A DNA stretch of 64,000 nt from an uncultured Oscillospiraceae bacterium (GCA_944385035.1 CALWVV010000004.1:1-64000); one strand, 5' to 3'. Shown: positions 40,691 to 49,823, counted from the first letter of the stretch. Notes: generated by a model not told the origin, from the letters alone. Program-made: numbers and translations.

Positions 40691-41581
40691 TTACTTCAAA
40701 AGGCCCATGCGCTCCATGGAACCCCGGAGGATGGCCAGGTTCTTTTCCGACATGTCGCACAGGGGCAGGCGCAGGGGGCCGGCCTCCATGCCCATGAGAT
40801 TCATGGCGGTCTTGATGGGGATGGGGTTGACCTCGCAGAACAGGGCGTCGATGAGGTCCATATACTCGATCTGCAGCTTGGAGGCGGCGGCAAAGTCGTT
40901 GTCCAGGCACAGGTGGCTCATCTTCACCATGACTTCGGGGAGGATGTTGGACACCACAGAGATGACGCCCTTGGCGCCCAAAGCCATCATCGGCACCACC
41001 TGGTCATCGTTGCCGGACCAGATGTAGAAGTCATCGGGGCAGAGGTAGCGGGTGTGAGCCAGGAGGGAGAAGTTTCCGCTGGCCTCCTTCACGCCGTTGA
41101 TCTTGGGGTTTTCAGAGAGGACCTTATAGGTATCGGCGGTAAAGGACACACCGGTGCGGCTGGGCACATTATAGAGAATGATGGGCAGATTCACCCGGTC
41201 GGCGATGTACTCGTAGTGCTTGATGAGGCCGGTCTGGCTGGCCTTATTATAGTAAGGCGTCACATGGAGCAGGGCGTCAGCCCCGGAATCCTGGGCATGC
41301 TGGGAGAGGTAGACAGCAGCGGAGGTGTCGTTGGAGCCTGCGCCGGCAATGACCTTCACCCGGTGGTTGACCCGCTTGACGCAGAATTCCACGGCGGCAA
41401 TGTGCTCCCGGATGGACATGGTGGCAGACTCGCCGGTGGTGCCGCAGACACAAACTGCATCCACACCCGCTGCGATCTGGTCGTCGATGAGCTTGCCGAA
41501 GGCGTCGTAGTTAATGGTTCCGTTCTCGTCAAAGGGGGTGACCAGAGCGGGGCAGGAGCCGGTAAATACGGGAGTTCTCAT
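40691..41581 (-). CDS. dapA: 4-hydroxy-tetrahydrodipicolinate synthase
   Basis: A 296-residue TIM-barrel aldolase: 'VCGTTGESATM' (about 43-53), Tyr in 'LPIILYNVPSRTG' (about 133) and Schiff-base Lys in 'INGVKEASGN' (about 161). It condenses pyruvate with aspartate semialdehyde. The ATG at 41581 (MRTPVFTG) has AAAGGG nine bases upstream and matches the usual start; an in-frame TTG at 41590 is a less likely alternative. It lies between asd and dapB. Confidence 0.96.
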   Translation of the reverse strand: MRTPVFTGSCPALVTPFDENGTINYDAFGKLIDDQIAAGVDAVCVCGTTGESATMSIREHIAAVEFCVKRVNHRVKVIAGAGSNDTSAAVYLSQHAQDSGADALLHVTPYYNKASQTGLIKHYEYIADRVNLPIILYNVPSRTGVSFTADTYKVLSENPKINGVKEASGNFSLLAHTRYLCPDDFYIWSGNDDQVVPMMALGAKGVISVVSNILPEVMVKMSHLCLDNDFAAASKLQIEYMDLIDALFCEVNPIPIKTAMNLMGMEAGPLRLPLCDMSEKNLAILRGSMERMGLLK

Positions 41582-41612
41582 AGATAGCAACCCTTTCTTA
41601 TAAAATCAGAAA

Positions 41613-42704
41613 TCAGCGGTCCATATACCCTTCCGCGCAGAGGAGCTCCGCCAGCAGGACCGCGCCGCCGGCAGCGCCGCGCAGGGTGTTGTGGGAGAGG
41701 CCAACGAACTTGTAGTCATACTGGGTATCGGGACGCAGACGGCCGGCGGTGATGGCCATGCCGCCCTCCAGCTCCCGGTCCAGCTTGGCCTGGGGACGGT
41801 CGGGCTCCTCAAAGTAGTGGATGAACTGCTTGGGGGCGGAGGGGAGGTCCAGCTCCTGGGCGCGGCCCTTGAAGTTCTTCCAGATCTCCTTGATCTCCTC
41901 GATGGTGGGCTTCTTCTCGCCGAAGGTGACGAAAGCGGCGGCGGTGTGGCCGTCAGACACAGGCACCCGCAGGCACTGGGCAGTAATGGCGGGGCCGTCG
42001 GCCTTGACGATCTCGCCTCCCTCGATGTGGCCCCAGACCTTCAGGGGCTCCTGCTCGCTCTTCTCTTCCTCGCCGCCGATGTAGGGGATCAGGTTATCCA
42101 CCATCTCGGGCCAGCGCTCAAAGGTCTTGCCCGCGCCGGAAATAGCCTGATAGGTACACACCAGCACCTTCTCGATGGGGTAGCCCGCCTGCATGATGGG
42201 GGTGAGCAGGGGAGCATAGGACTGGATGGAGCAGTTGGACTTGACGGCAATGAAGCCGCGCTTGGTGCCCAGACGCTTGCGCTGGGCGGGGATGATCTCC
42301 AGGTGCTGGGCGTTGAGCTCAGGCACTACCATGGGCACGTCGGCAGTCCAGCGGTGGGCGGAGTTATTGGATACCACGGGGCACTCGGCCTTGGCATAGG
42401 CCTCCTCCAGAGCCCGGATCTCTTCCTTCTTCATATCCACGGCGCAGAACACAAAGTCCACCATGCCGGCGATCTTCTCAATGTCGGCCTGGGCGTCCAG
42501 GACCACCAGATCCTTGGCCTCGTTGGGAATGGGGGTCTTCATAGCCCAGCGGCCAGCCACGGCCTCCTCATACCGCTTGCCCGCGGAACGGGGGGAGGCG
42601 GCGATGGCGGTAAGCTTAAACCAGGGGTGGTTCTCCATCAGGGTGACAAAGCGCTGTCCCACCATCCCGGTGGCGCCGATGATTCCAACTTTATACTGTT
42701 TCAT
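41613..42704 (-). CDS. asd: Aspartate-semialdehyde dehydrogenase
   Basis: A 363-residue protein with 'IGATGMVGQRFVTLMENHPW' (NADP site, residues 9-28), 'NNSAHRW' (about 112), catalytic Cys in 'VKSNCSIQSYAPLL' (about 152) and 'LRVPVSDGHTAAAF' (about 245) holding the catalytic His. The length and KSNCSIQ context match the archaeal/fungal-like (TIGR00978) Asd type. It makes aspartate semialdehyde for DapA. It has GGAGGTAGTTTGCA before the ATG and is first in the lysine-riboswitch operon. Confidence 0.95.
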   Translation of the reverse strand: MKQYKVGIIGATGMVGQRFVTLMENHPWFKLTAIAASPRSAGKRYEEAVAGRWAMKTPIPNEAKDLVVLDAQADIEKIAGMVDFVFCAVDMKKEEIRALEEAYAKAECPVVSNNSAHRWTADVPMVVPELNAQHLEIIPAQRKRLGTKRGFIAVKSNCSIQSYAPLLTPIMQAGYPIEKVLVCTYQAISGAGKTFERWPEMVDNLIPYIGGEEEKSEQEPLKVWGHIEGGEIVKADGPAITAQCLRVPVSDGHTAAAFVTFGEKKPTIEEIKEIWKNFKGRAQELDLPSAPKQFIHYFEEPDRPQAKLDRELEGGMAITAGRLRPDTQYDYKFVGLSHNTLRGAAGGAVLLAELLCAEGYMDR

Positions 42705-42791
42705 TGCAAACTACCTCCATGCTTGTTCCTGACAGTCTATGTGTCAGAACGAAATTTGTTGCGTTTCCGGCAAAACATCGTGACAGAGAAA

Positions 42792-42832
42792 AAAATAAAT
42801 CAGCGGCTTTTCAAGCGGCTGATTTTGTACTA
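42792..42832 (-). terminator. Lysine-riboswitch expression-platform terminator
   Basis: Minus strand: AAAATCAGCCGCTTGA-AAAGCCGCTGATTTATTTTTTT, between the L-box aptamer and asd. Confidence 0.85.
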
Positions 42833-42881
42833 TAATGTCGAGGAGACCACCACGGGTTGCGGCGACAAAATATTCACAAAA

Positions 42882-43056
42882 GCAGACAGCGCTCCATCAG
42901 ATCCACTGATGACAGTCGGCTGGCTGTTTACCAGACGACCAGGACCCACTGCGTCGGCGTAGGGGCCCTTCGGCGGCCGTCCCTTTCAGCATGGGTAAGC
43001 GGGGACCGACCCCCTGACCATGCGTACTGATGTTGGCCGCAACCTCTATCTGGCAG
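42882..43056 (-). promoter_or_regulatory. Lysine riboswitch (L box)
   Basis: The minus strand shows the L-box landmarks in order: AGATAGAGGTTGCGGCC, ATCAGTA, GCTGAAAGGGA, CGCCGAAG, CTGGTCGT, GACTGTCATCAGTGG, GATGGAGCGCTGTCT. The first and last segments close P1. With the terminator 50 bases on, lysine binding should switch off asd-dapA-dapB. This accounts for most of the 422-bp gap before the next gene. Confidence 0.92.
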
Positions 43057-43058
43057 TT

Positions 43059-43087
43059 ATCCTATCATGTTTGCTGTCAGGTGTCAA
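43059..43087 (-). promoter_or_regulatory. Promoter of the asd operon
   Basis: Minus strand: TTGACA (43087-43082), 17-bp spacer, TAGGAT (43064-43059), immediately before the L box. Confidence 0.85.
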
Positions 43088-43126
43088 TAGAGCAATCGCA
43101 GAAGAAACAAAAGAATGGAGCCCGAT

Positions 43127-44932
43127 ATGTACAAGAAGTTCTTGAAACTGGCCGCGGCGGCCCTGGCGATCTGCCTGGCCGTCCCCACCGCCGGGGCAGT
43201 GACCACCAACGATGACGGGGAGATCATGATTCGAGTCGGTCTGGCATCCTCCTACTACCACAATGCCACCGGAGAGCTTGAGGCCGCCCATCTGGAAAAT
43301 GAGGACGGCTACGGAGCGGGTTACCGCTTTGGATATTATGACAGCAACCTGGACTTTGTGGAACTGGGCTATACCGACCGGCGCACCACGCAGATCGCTG
43401 TGCTGAAAAGTGAAAACCTCTGGTATGGCTATTCCTCCTCTCTGAGTAAGAATACATATGGGAGCTCCATCAACAGCGACATTCTGGTGGGCTGCTACCA
43501 TATTCTGATCGACGAGGGCTTCCGGGACTTTGAAGATGCCCAGGATGCGGCGGAGGACTATGAGGACGGCTTTGTGGCTTACATTGACGGGGAGTATCAG
43601 GTCCGGGCCGGCTCCTTTGAAACCAAAGAGGATGCCCTGCGCTACGGTGAGGCCGGAGAAGTGGTGGGCACCAGCTCCTATGGCCTGACCGTGGTGGAGA
43701 CGGGGACCGATACGATCCTCTTTCAGTATGACCAGGGTTCCGGCACCAAGCTGGCCGTCCAGCCTGGGGCGGATGGAGCGGGGGAGACCCGTACCTGGTT
43801 CAGCAACTACCACTACCGGGGCGGCTTTGAATATTTCCGCCGCACCGGGGGCAACGTGACGGTAGTCAATGTGCTCACGCTGGAGGACTATGTCAATGGC
43901 GTCATCTGCTATGAGATGGGCCCCTCCTGGCCCCTGGAGGCACTGAAGGCCCAGGCAGTGTGCGCCCGGACCTATGCCCTTCGGAATATGGGTACCCACA
44001 GCAGCTATGGCTTTGACATCTGCAATTCCACCTACTGCCAGGTGTACCGGGGCATGGGCAACGGTTCCGCCTCTTACAGTCCCAGCCAGACCAGCATGCA
44101 GGCGGTGGACGAGACAGAAGGTCTTGTGGTCACCTACAACGGCAAGCTGGCTGAAACACCCTATTCCGCCAGCTTCGGCGGGGCCAGCGAGGATGCCTAC
44201 TATGTGTGGGGCTCCGACACCACCAACACCTATCCCTACCTGTGCGGGGTGGAGGACCCCTATGAAAGCTATGACTCCAGCTGGACGGTGAGCTATACCG
44301 CCTCTGAACTGGAGAAACGCCTGCAGAGCTATGGTTACGGCACCAGCACCTCTCTGGATTATCTGGAACTGGAATATTCCAAGCTGGGCAACGTGATCGC
44401 CGTTACGATCCACTGGGCAAATGGCCAGACCAACTCCATCTATCCCAGCGGAAGCAAGGCCATCCGTTCGGTGTTCGATGTGAGCTCTATCCGCTTTACC
44501 GTCAACGGAGAGACCGTGAACGCCTCGGGAAAAAGCCTGTCCAGCCGCAGCCTGCCCCGCAGCTCCGATTCTGAGCTTAACGTCAACGGCGAACCCGTGG
44601 ACAGCCTGGACGGCATGTATGTGATCTCCGGCAGCGGCTCCATTTCTTCCATAAAAGAAAATCCCTATGTGATCAGCGGCTCCGGCACCGTTTCCGCGCT
44701 GGAGGACCTGGACCAGGGAGGGAACACCGGCGGTGGTTCTTCCTCCGGCGGCAGCAACCAGGGAGGCGGCACCGTCACCGTCTCCGGCTCCCGCTATGTC
44801 TTTGAGGGAGCGGGCAATGGCCACCAGATCGGCATGAGCCAGTGGGGAGCCAACGCCATGGCCAAGCAGGGCTTTGACTTTGAAGAAATCGTCACCTTCT
44901 ATTACCCCGGTGTAAAGGTAACCCGGTATTAA
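43127..44932 (+). CDS. SpoIID/LytB domain protein
   Basis: A 601-residue secreted protein: signal peptide (about 1-24, 'LAAAALAICLAVPTAGA'), an SPOR-like middle ('YQVRAGSFETKEDAL'), then the SpoIID domain ('VNVLTLEDYVNGVICYEMGP', about 246-265; 'ALKAQAVCARTYAL'; 'YCQVYRGMG'; 'VDETEGLVVTYNG') and a C-terminal 'GHQIGMSQWGANAMAKQGF' motif. SpoIID is a lytic transglycosylase needed for engulfment; LytB relatives modify amidases. The Ser/Gly-rich linker near 530-560 is unusual in length. The ATG at 43127 has GGAG six bases upstream and is preferred over 43115. Confidence 0.9.
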   Translation: MYKKFLKLAAAALAICLAVPTAGAVTTNDDGEIMIRVGLASSYYHNATGELEAAHLENEDGYGAGYRFGYYDSNLDFVELGYTDRRTTQIAVLKSENLWYGYSSSLSKNTYGSSINSDILVGCYHILIDEGFRDFEDAQDAAEDYEDGFVAYIDGEYQVRAGSFETKEDALRYGEAGEVVGTSSYGLTVVETGTDTILFQYDQGSGTKLAVQPGADGAGETRTWFSNYHYRGGFEYFRRTGGNVTVVNVLTLEDYVNGVICYEMGPSWPLEALKAQAVCARTYALRNMGTHSSYGFDICNSTYCQVYRGMGNGSASYSPSQTSMQAVDETEGLVVTYNGKLAETPYSASFGGASEDAYYVWGSDTTNTYPYLCGVEDPYESYDSSWTVSYTASELEKRLQSYGYGTSTSLDYLELEYSKLGNVIAVTIHWANGQTNSIYPSGSKAIRSVFDVSSIRFTVNGETVNASGKSLSSRSLPRSSDSELNVNGEPVDSLDGMYVISGSGSISSIKENPYVISGSGTVSALEDLDQGGNTGGGSSSGGSNQGGGTVTVSGSRYVFEGAGNGHQIGMSQWGANAMAKQGFDFEEIVTFYYPGVKVTRY

Positions 44933-44950
44933 AGAAAAGGAAGTATTGTA

Positions 44951-45976
44951 TTGAAAACCGCAGATTTTGATTTTTACCTGCCTGAGGAGCTTATCGCCCA
45001 GACCCCTCTGGAGCGGCGGGACGCCTCCAGGCTGCTCACATTGGACAAGCATACCGGCGCCGTGGAGCACCATCACTTTTATGAGCTGCCCAGCTTCCTG
45101 CGTCCAGGGGACTGTCTGGTGCTCAATGATTCCCGAGTGCTCCCCGCTCGGCTCATCGGCCACCGTCCCACTGGCGGCGCCTGCGAGGTGCTGCTGCTGG
45201 TGGACCGGGGAGACAAGTGTTGGGAATGTCTGGTGCGTCCGGGGCGGAAGCTGCGTCCCGGTGCCCAGGTGATCTTCGGCGAGGGGAAGGAGCTCACCGC
45301 TACCATTGAGGAGGAGCTGGAAGACGGCAAGCGCCTGGTCCGGTTCCATTACGAAGGAATTTTCCTGGAGATTTTGGAGCACTTGGGGAAAATGCCCCTG
45401 CCGCCCTATATCAAGGAAGAACTTCAGGACAACGAGCGCTACCAGACCGTCTATTCCAAAGTAGTGGGCTCTGCCGCCGCCCCCACTGCCGGGCTGCACT
45501 TTACGCCGCAGCTGCTGGAACAGATCCAGAAGATGGGGGTAAAGGTGTGCTATGTGACCCTCCATGTGGGCCTGGGCACCTTCCGCCCGGTGAAGGCGGA
45601 GGATATCCAGGACCATGAGATGCACTCGGAGTTCTGTATGATTTCCCAGGAAACGGCGGACACCATCAACGAGACCAAGAAAAACGGCGGGCGGGTCATC
45701 TGCGTAGGCACCACCTCCTGCCGCACCATTGAATCCTTTGCCGCCGAGGACGGCACCATGACCGAGCGCTCCGGCTGGACCAACATCTTCATCTATCCCG
45801 GCTACCGCTTCAAGGTCCTGGACGCCCTTATTACCAACTTCCATCTGCCCCAGTCCACCCTCATTATGCTGGTCTCCGCGCTGGCGGGACGGGAGCACGT
45901 GCTGGCAGCCTATGAAGAGGCGGTGAAGGAGCGTTACCGGTTCTTCTCCTTTGGAGATGCCATGTTTATTTCGTAA
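44951..45976 (+). CDS. queA: S-adenosylmethionine:tRNA ribosyltransferase-isomerase
   Basis: A 341-residue protein starting at TTG (AAAGGAAG before it), '[20 protein letters not shown]' (about 6-25), '[15 protein letters not shown]', '[16 protein letters not shown]' (about 178-193), '[13 protein letters not shown]' and '[11 protein letters not shown]'. It adds the epoxycyclopentane ring to preQ1-tRNA in queuosine synthesis. tgt follows 17 bp later, the usual pair. Confidence 0.96.
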   Translation: MKTADFDFYLPEELIAQTPLERRDASRLLTLDKHTGAVEHHHFYELPSFLRPGDCLVLNDSRVLPARLIGHRPTGGACEVLLLVDRGDKCWECLVRPGRKLRPGAQVIFGEGKELTATIEEELEDGKRLVRFHYEGIFLEILEHLGKMPLPPYIKEELQDNERYQTVYSKVVGSAAAPTAGLHFTPQLLEQIQKMGVKVCYVTLHVGLGTFRPVKAEDIQDHEMHSEFCMISQETADTINETKKNGGRVICVGTTSCRTIESFAAEDGTMTERSGWTNIFIYPGYRFKVLDALITNFHLPQSTLIMLVSALAGREHVLAAYEEAVKERYRFFSFGDAMFIS

Positions 45977-45993
45977 CAGTAAGGAGTTTTTTT

Positions 45994-47133
45994 GTGTTTG
46001 AAGTAATCAAGCAAGAGGGGAGGGCCCGCCGGGGCGTCTTTACCTGCCCCCACGGTACTGCCCAGACCCCCGTATTTATGAATGTAGGCACCCAGGGAGC
46101 CATCAAGGGGGCGGTGGACGCCCACGATTTGAAGGAGATCGGCTGCCAGATCGAGCTGTCCAATACCTATCACCTGCACCTGCGTCCAGGGGACGGAGTG
46201 GTGAAGGAGATGGGAGGACTTCACAAGTTTATGGACTGGGAAGGCCCTATGCTCACGGACAGCGGCGGGTTCCAGGTCTTTTCCCTGTCCTCCCTGCGGA
46301 AGATCACCGAGGAGGGGGTCACCTTTGCCTCTCACATCGACGGGCGGCGGATTTTCATGGGCCCTGAGGAATCTATGCAGATCCAGTCCAATTTGGGCAG
46401 CGACATCGCCATGGCCTTTGACGAGTGCATTGAAAATCCCTCCCCACGGGAGTATGTGGAGCGTTCCATCGCCCGCACCACCCGTTGGCTGGAGCGGTGC
46501 GTCAAGGAGCATAAGCGCCTCAATGAACAGCCCGGCTGCGTCAACCCCGGCCAGATGCTCTTTGGCATCAACCAGGGCGGCACCTACCCCGACTTGCGGG
46601 TGCAGCATATGAAGGACATTGCTCAGCTTCCCTGCGACGGCTACGCCATCGGCGGCCTTGCGGTAGGGGAGCCCACCCAGGTGATGTACGACATCATCGA
46701 CGCGGTAGAACCTCATATGCCAAAGGAAAAACCCAGGTATCTCATGGGCGTGGGAACTCCTTCCAACATCATCGAGGCGGTGGCCAGGGGGATAGACTTC
46801 TTTGACTGCGTCATGCCCGCCCGCAACGCCCGCCACGGCAAACTCTATACCTGGAAGGGCACCATCAACATCAAAAATGAGAAGTATAAGCTGGACAAGC
46901 GCCCCATTGATGAGAATTGCACCTGTCCCGCCTGCCGGCACTTCTCCCGTGCTTATCTCCGCCACCTGGTGACAGCGGGGGAGATGTTGGCCATGCGCCT
47001 GGCGGTGCTGCATAACCTCCATTTCTATAACGAGCTTATGCAGCGCATCCGGGACAGCCTGGACGAGGGGAGCTTTGAGCAGTTCCGGCAGACCTACTCG
47101 GGCATGCTGGACCGCCCTTACACAGAGGATTAA
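45994..47133 (+). CDS. tgt: Queuine/preQ1 tRNA-guanine transglycosylase
   Basis: A 379-residue protein, GTG start with AAGGAG eight bases upstream. It has 'LTDSGGFQVFSLSSLRKI' (catalytic Asp, about 88-105), the second Asp in 'DFFDCVMPARNARHG' (about 266-280), and a zinc site 'ENCTCPACRHFSRAYLRHL' (CxCxxC...H, about 307-325). It exchanges preQ1 for guanine at G34 of Asn, Asp, His and Tyr tRNAs. It is paired with queA and followed by yajC. Confidence 0.96.
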   Translation: MFEVIKQEGRARRGVFTCPHGTAQTPVFMNVGTQGAIKGAVDAHDLKEIGCQIELSNTYHLHLRPGDGVVKEMGGLHKFMDWEGPMLTDSGGFQVFSLSSLRKITEEGVTFASHIDGRRIFMGPEESMQIQSNLGSDIAMAFDECIENPSPREYVERSIARTTRWLERCVKEHKRLNEQPGCVNPGQMLFGINQGGTYPDLRVQHMKDIAQLPCDGYAIGGLAVGEPTQVMYDIIDAVEPHMPKEKPRYLMGVGTPSNIIEAVARGIDFFDCVMPARNARHGKLYTWKGTINIKNEKYKLDKRPIDENCTCPACRHFSRAYLRHLVTAGEMLAMRLAVLHNLHFYNELMQRIRDSLDEGSFEQFRQTYSGMLDRPYTED

Positions 47134-47161
47134 AGAAAAATGGCAAAATTGACAAAAGGAC

Positions 47162-47190
47162 TTGTCAATAGAACCAAAATCCGTTATAAT
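47162..47190 (+). promoter_or_regulatory. SigmaA-type promoter for yajC
   Basis: TTGTCA (47162-47167), 17-bp spacer, TATAAT (47185-47190). Confidence 0.8.
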
Positions 47191-47252
47191 GTTTTGCAAC
47201 GCGTCAAGCTAACACGCTTAGTTGGATAGCAAACCTTTGGAGGGAACGAACT

Positions 47253-47534
47253 ATGGATTACAGTTGGATTTTAATGCTTGTGCTCATGTTCGCCATGCTG
47301 TACTTCTTTATGATCCGCCCGGAGAACAAGCGGAAGAAGGAAGCGGAGAACCTGCGCAACTCCCTGGCTGTGGGAGATGAGATCACCACCATCGGCGGTA
47401 TGACCGGTACGGTCTGCGCCGTGAAGGAGAACACCATCGTCTTTGAGACGGGTGCCGACCGGGTGCGTATCGAGATCACCAAGTGGGCCGTGTCCAATAA
47501 GACCGCCGCTGCTCCCGAACCCACCGCCAAGTAA
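47253..47534 (+). CDS. yajC: Preprotein translocase subunit YajC
   Basis: A 93-residue protein with one N-terminal span ('WILMLVLMFAMLYFFMIRPE') followed by 'NKRKKEAENLRNSLAVGDEI' and 'TIGGMTGTVCAVKENTIVFE', the YajC pattern. It associates with SecDF and assists protein export. It has GGAGGGAACGAACT before the ATG. tgt-yajC neighbourhood is widespread. Confidence 0.94.
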   Translation: MDYSWILMLVLMFAMLYFFMIRPENKRKKEAENLRNSLAVGDEITTIGGMTGTVCAVKENTIVFETGADRVRIEITKWAVSNKTAAAPEPTAK

Positions 47535-47598
47535 ATAACCGGCATGTCTGACGCCCTCCCTGCATAGGTTTTACTAAAACCGCGGGGAGGGTGTTTTC

Positions 47599-48021
47599 AT
47601 GAAAAAACGGGACAAACGGCAGGAGGAGGGAGGAAGCGTTTGGCTGAATGCCATGTGCGAAATCCTCAAAGGCGGAGTACTGGCAGGGATTGTGACTATA
47701 GTGTCTCTGCTGGTGTGTTCCGTACTGGTCTCAATGGGTGTGATTCCGGTGAGTGCCATGGAGGGCACGGTGCTGGCGGTATGTGTGCTGGGTACTTTGG
47801 TGGGAGGCATATATGCGGTAGGCCGGTCCGGCGGACGCAGCCTGCTGGCAGGGCTGGGGGTGGGGGCAGTGCTGTTCCTGCTGCTGCTCACGGCCGGCCT
47901 GATCGTCTACGAAGGGGCGTCGGTGGCCAATGGCGGCGTGGGAATTTTATGCGCCTGTCTGTGCGGCGGAGCCATTCCCGGCATCCTGGGAAGAAAACCC
48001 AAGAAAAAACGAAGAAGATGA
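47599..48021 (+). CDS. TIGR04086 family membrane protein
   Basis: A 140-residue protein with four hydrophobic spans (about 22-45, 55-72, 80-100, 110-128), a charged N-terminus and basic end 'GRKPKKKRRR'. The size, 'GILAGIVTIVSLLVCSVLV'-type first span and location next to yajC and SCIFF are those of TIGR04086, a clostridial family usually beside the SCIFF genes. No function is known. ATG at 47599 follows GGGGAGGGTGTTTTC. A possible partner in export of the SCIFF product is inference only. Confidence 0.85.
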   Translation: MKKRDKRQEEGGSVWLNAMCEILKGGVLAGIVTIVSLLVCSVLVSMGVIPVSAMEGTVLAVCVLGTLVGGIYAVGRSGGRSLLAGLGVGAVLFLLLLTAGLIVYEGASVANGGVGILCACLCGGAIPGILGRKPKKKRRR

Positions 48022-48050
48022 TTGAAATCCGCCTGGGGCTATGCTATAAT
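48022..48050 (+). promoter_or_regulatory. SigmaA-type promoter for the SCIFF genes
   Basis: TTGAAA (48022-48027), 17-bp spacer, TATAAT (48045-48050), 63 bp before scfA. Confidence 0.8.
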
Positions 48051-48113
48051 CATTTTACTATGGCAGATACTGTGTCAGCCGTATGCTACACTATTTTCAG
48101 GAGGAGATACCAC

Positions 48114-48254
48114 ATGAAGCACATTCAGACTCTCAACGGAGCTACTCTGAAGCAGAGCGCCGCCAAGGGCGGCTGCGGCGAGTGCCAGACTTCTTGCCAG
48201 TCCGCCTGCAAGACTTCCTGCACTGTGGCCAACCAGAAGTGCGAGAATCAGTAA
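48114..48254 (+). CDS. scfA: SCIFF ranthipeptide precursor (six Cys in forty-five)
   Basis: A 46-residue peptide, MKHIQTLNGATLKQSAAKGG then a core with six cysteines (GCGECQTSCQSACKTSCTVANQKC). The N-terminal leader 'MKHIxTLN' and the spacing C-x2-C-x3-C-x3-C-x3-C-x6-C are those of the SCIFF family, almost universal in Clostridia. The adjacent radical-SAM enzyme links Cys sulfur to the gamma- (non-alpha) carbon of acceptor residues. SCIFF has been linked to population signalling; its exact biological role is not settled. It has GGAGGAGATACCAC before the ATG. Confidence 0.97.
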   Translation: MKHIQTLNGATLKQSAAKGGCGECQTSCQSACKTSCTVANQKCENQ

Positions 48255-48267
48255 GCAACGTGCCTGA

Positions 48268-48301
48268 AAGGGCAGGCGCTTGACGGCGCCTGCCTTTTTG
48301 C
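48268..48301 (+). terminator. Partial terminator between scfA and scfB
   Basis: GGGCAGGCGC-TTGAC-GGCGCCTGCC followed by TTTTTGC; about 15 bp after the scfA stop. Read-through should give more precursor than maturase mRNA. Confidence 0.88.
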
Positions 48302-48395
48302 TGTGCAGAAAGCTGCTTTCAGGGCCGCCCATGCGGCCCCGTTTTCTTCCGCCGGGAGGCGGGGAGAACGTTTTGATTGTAAGGAGAACAAACCA

Positions 48396-49823
48396 ATGAT
48401 GGTACATACCTTTACCGCCCTGGGCCAGTACCTGGCGGCGGATGTGAACAGCGGCGCGGTCCATGTGCTGGACAAGCTGAGCTATGACCTGCTCTCTCAC
48501 ATCGAGGGCCCCATGGGGGAGGAGCTGCCCGCGTCCGTGGCCGCGCAGCTGCCCCAGTATAGCCGTGAAGAGCTGGCGGAGTGCTGGGAGGAGCTGCTGG
48601 AGCTGCAGAAGTCCGGGCTTCTCTTCACAGACGATGAATATCTGGACCCGGAGGCCGCTATGGCACTGCCCAAGGCGGCAGTGGTCAAGGCCCTTTGCCT
48701 CCACGTGTCTCACGACTGCAACCTGCGCTGCCGGTACTGCTTTGCCTCCACCGGCGACTTCGGCACCGGCTGCCGGATGACCATGGACCCCGAGACGGCC
48801 AAGCGGGCCATCGACTGGGTGATCGAGAAGTCGGGCAAGCGCCGGAACATTGAGGTGGACTTCTTTGGCGGAGAACCCCTCATGGCCATGGATACGGTGA
48901 AGGAGACCGTGGCCTATGCCCGGTCCCTGGAAAAGGAGCACGACAAGGTCTTCCGCTTCACCATCACCACCAACGGTGTGCTCCTCAGTGACGAGAACAT
49001 CGACTACATCAACCGGGAGATGTCCAATGTGGTCCTCTCCCTGGACGGCCGCCCCGCCGTCAACGACCACATGCGCCCCACTGTGAACGGCAAGGGGAGC
49101 TATGACATCATTGTCCCCAAATTCCAGAAGCTGGTCTCCGGCCGGGGCACCAAGGACTACTATGTCCGGGGCACGTTTACCCGTGAAAATCTGGACTTCT
49201 CTGAGGACGTCATGCATCTGGCTTCTTTGGGCTTCCGCCATGTGTCGGTGGAACCGGCCAGCGGCCCGCTGGACGATCCCTTTGCCATCAAGGAGGAGGA
49301 TCTGCCCCAGGTGAAGGAGGAGTACGAGAAGCTGGCTCGGGAGCTGATGGGCCGCAAGGACGTAAACTTCTTCCACTTCAACGTGGACCTGAAGCAGGGC
49401 CCCTGCGTCATCAAGCGCCTGCGCGGCTGCGGAGCCGGGTGCGAATATGTGGCCATCACCCCCGATGGAGACATCTATCCCTGCCACCAGTTTGTAGGGA
49501 AGGAGGAGTACCGCATGGGCAATGTCTATGACGGCTCCTTCAATATGGACATCTCCGGCACCTTTGCAAACCAGAACATCTACACTCGTCCCGCCTGCCG
49601 GGAGTGCTGGGCCCGCTTCTATTGCAGCGGCGGCTGTTCCGCTTCCAACCTGCTTGTCAACGGCGACATAACGAAGTCCAATGAGGTGGCCTGCGAAATG
49701 GAACGCAAGCGCCTGGAGTGCGCCATTGCCCTCAACGCCATTGCCGCGGGAATGGGGGAGAAGGCCAATACAGAATGTAATAATACATCTTGTAATCGAT
49801 GCGAAGATTGCGCTTCCTGCTGA
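48396..49823 (+). CDS. scfB: SCIFF peptide maturase (radical SAM/SPASM thioether synthase)
   Basis: A 475-residue enzyme. Residues 1-95 form a PqqD-like peptide-binding (RRE) domain, 'SHDCNLRCRYCFAS' (CxxxCxxC, about 106-119) holds the SAM cluster, 'EVDFFGGEPLMAMD' is the GGEP motif, and the SPASM domain includes 'GAGCEYVAITPDGDIYPCHQ' and 'CRECWARFYCSGGCSASN' for auxiliary clusters. It installs thioethers in SCIFF. The ATG at 48396 follows AAGGAG. The last 15 residues contain five cysteines (CNNTSCNRCEDCASC), beyond the SPASM domain; this tail is not needed for any known cluster and is worth checking. Confidence 0.96.
   Translation: MMVHTFTALGQYLAADVNSGAVHVLDKLSYDLLSHIEGPMGEELPASVAAQLPQYSREELAECWEELLELQKSGLLFTDDEYLDPEAAMALPKAAVVKALCLHVSHDCNLRCRYCFASTGDFGTGCRMTMDPETAKRAIDWVIEKSGKRRNIEVDFFGGEPLMAMDTVKETVAYARSLEKEHDKVFRFTITTNGVLLSDENIDYINREMSNVVLSLDGRPAVNDHMRPTVNGKGSYDIIVPKFQKLVSGRGTKDYYVRGTFTRENLDFSEDVMHLASLGFRHVSVEPASGPLDDPFAIKEEDLPQVKEEYEKLARELMGRKDVNFFHFNVDLKQGPCVIKRLRGCGAGCEYVAITPDGDIYPCHQFVGKEEYRMGNVYDGSFNMDISGTFANQNIYTRPACRECWARFYCSGGCSASNLLVNGDITKSNEVACEMERKRLECAIALNAIAAGMGEKANTECNNTSCNRCEDCASC

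Noticed and set aside
43046..45898. A very long open frame on the minus strand (about 950 codons)
   Set aside because: It lies exactly opposite spoIID and queA, is rich in Gly/His/Val as expected for the antisense of GC-rich genes, has no Shine-Dalgarno and no recognisable domain.
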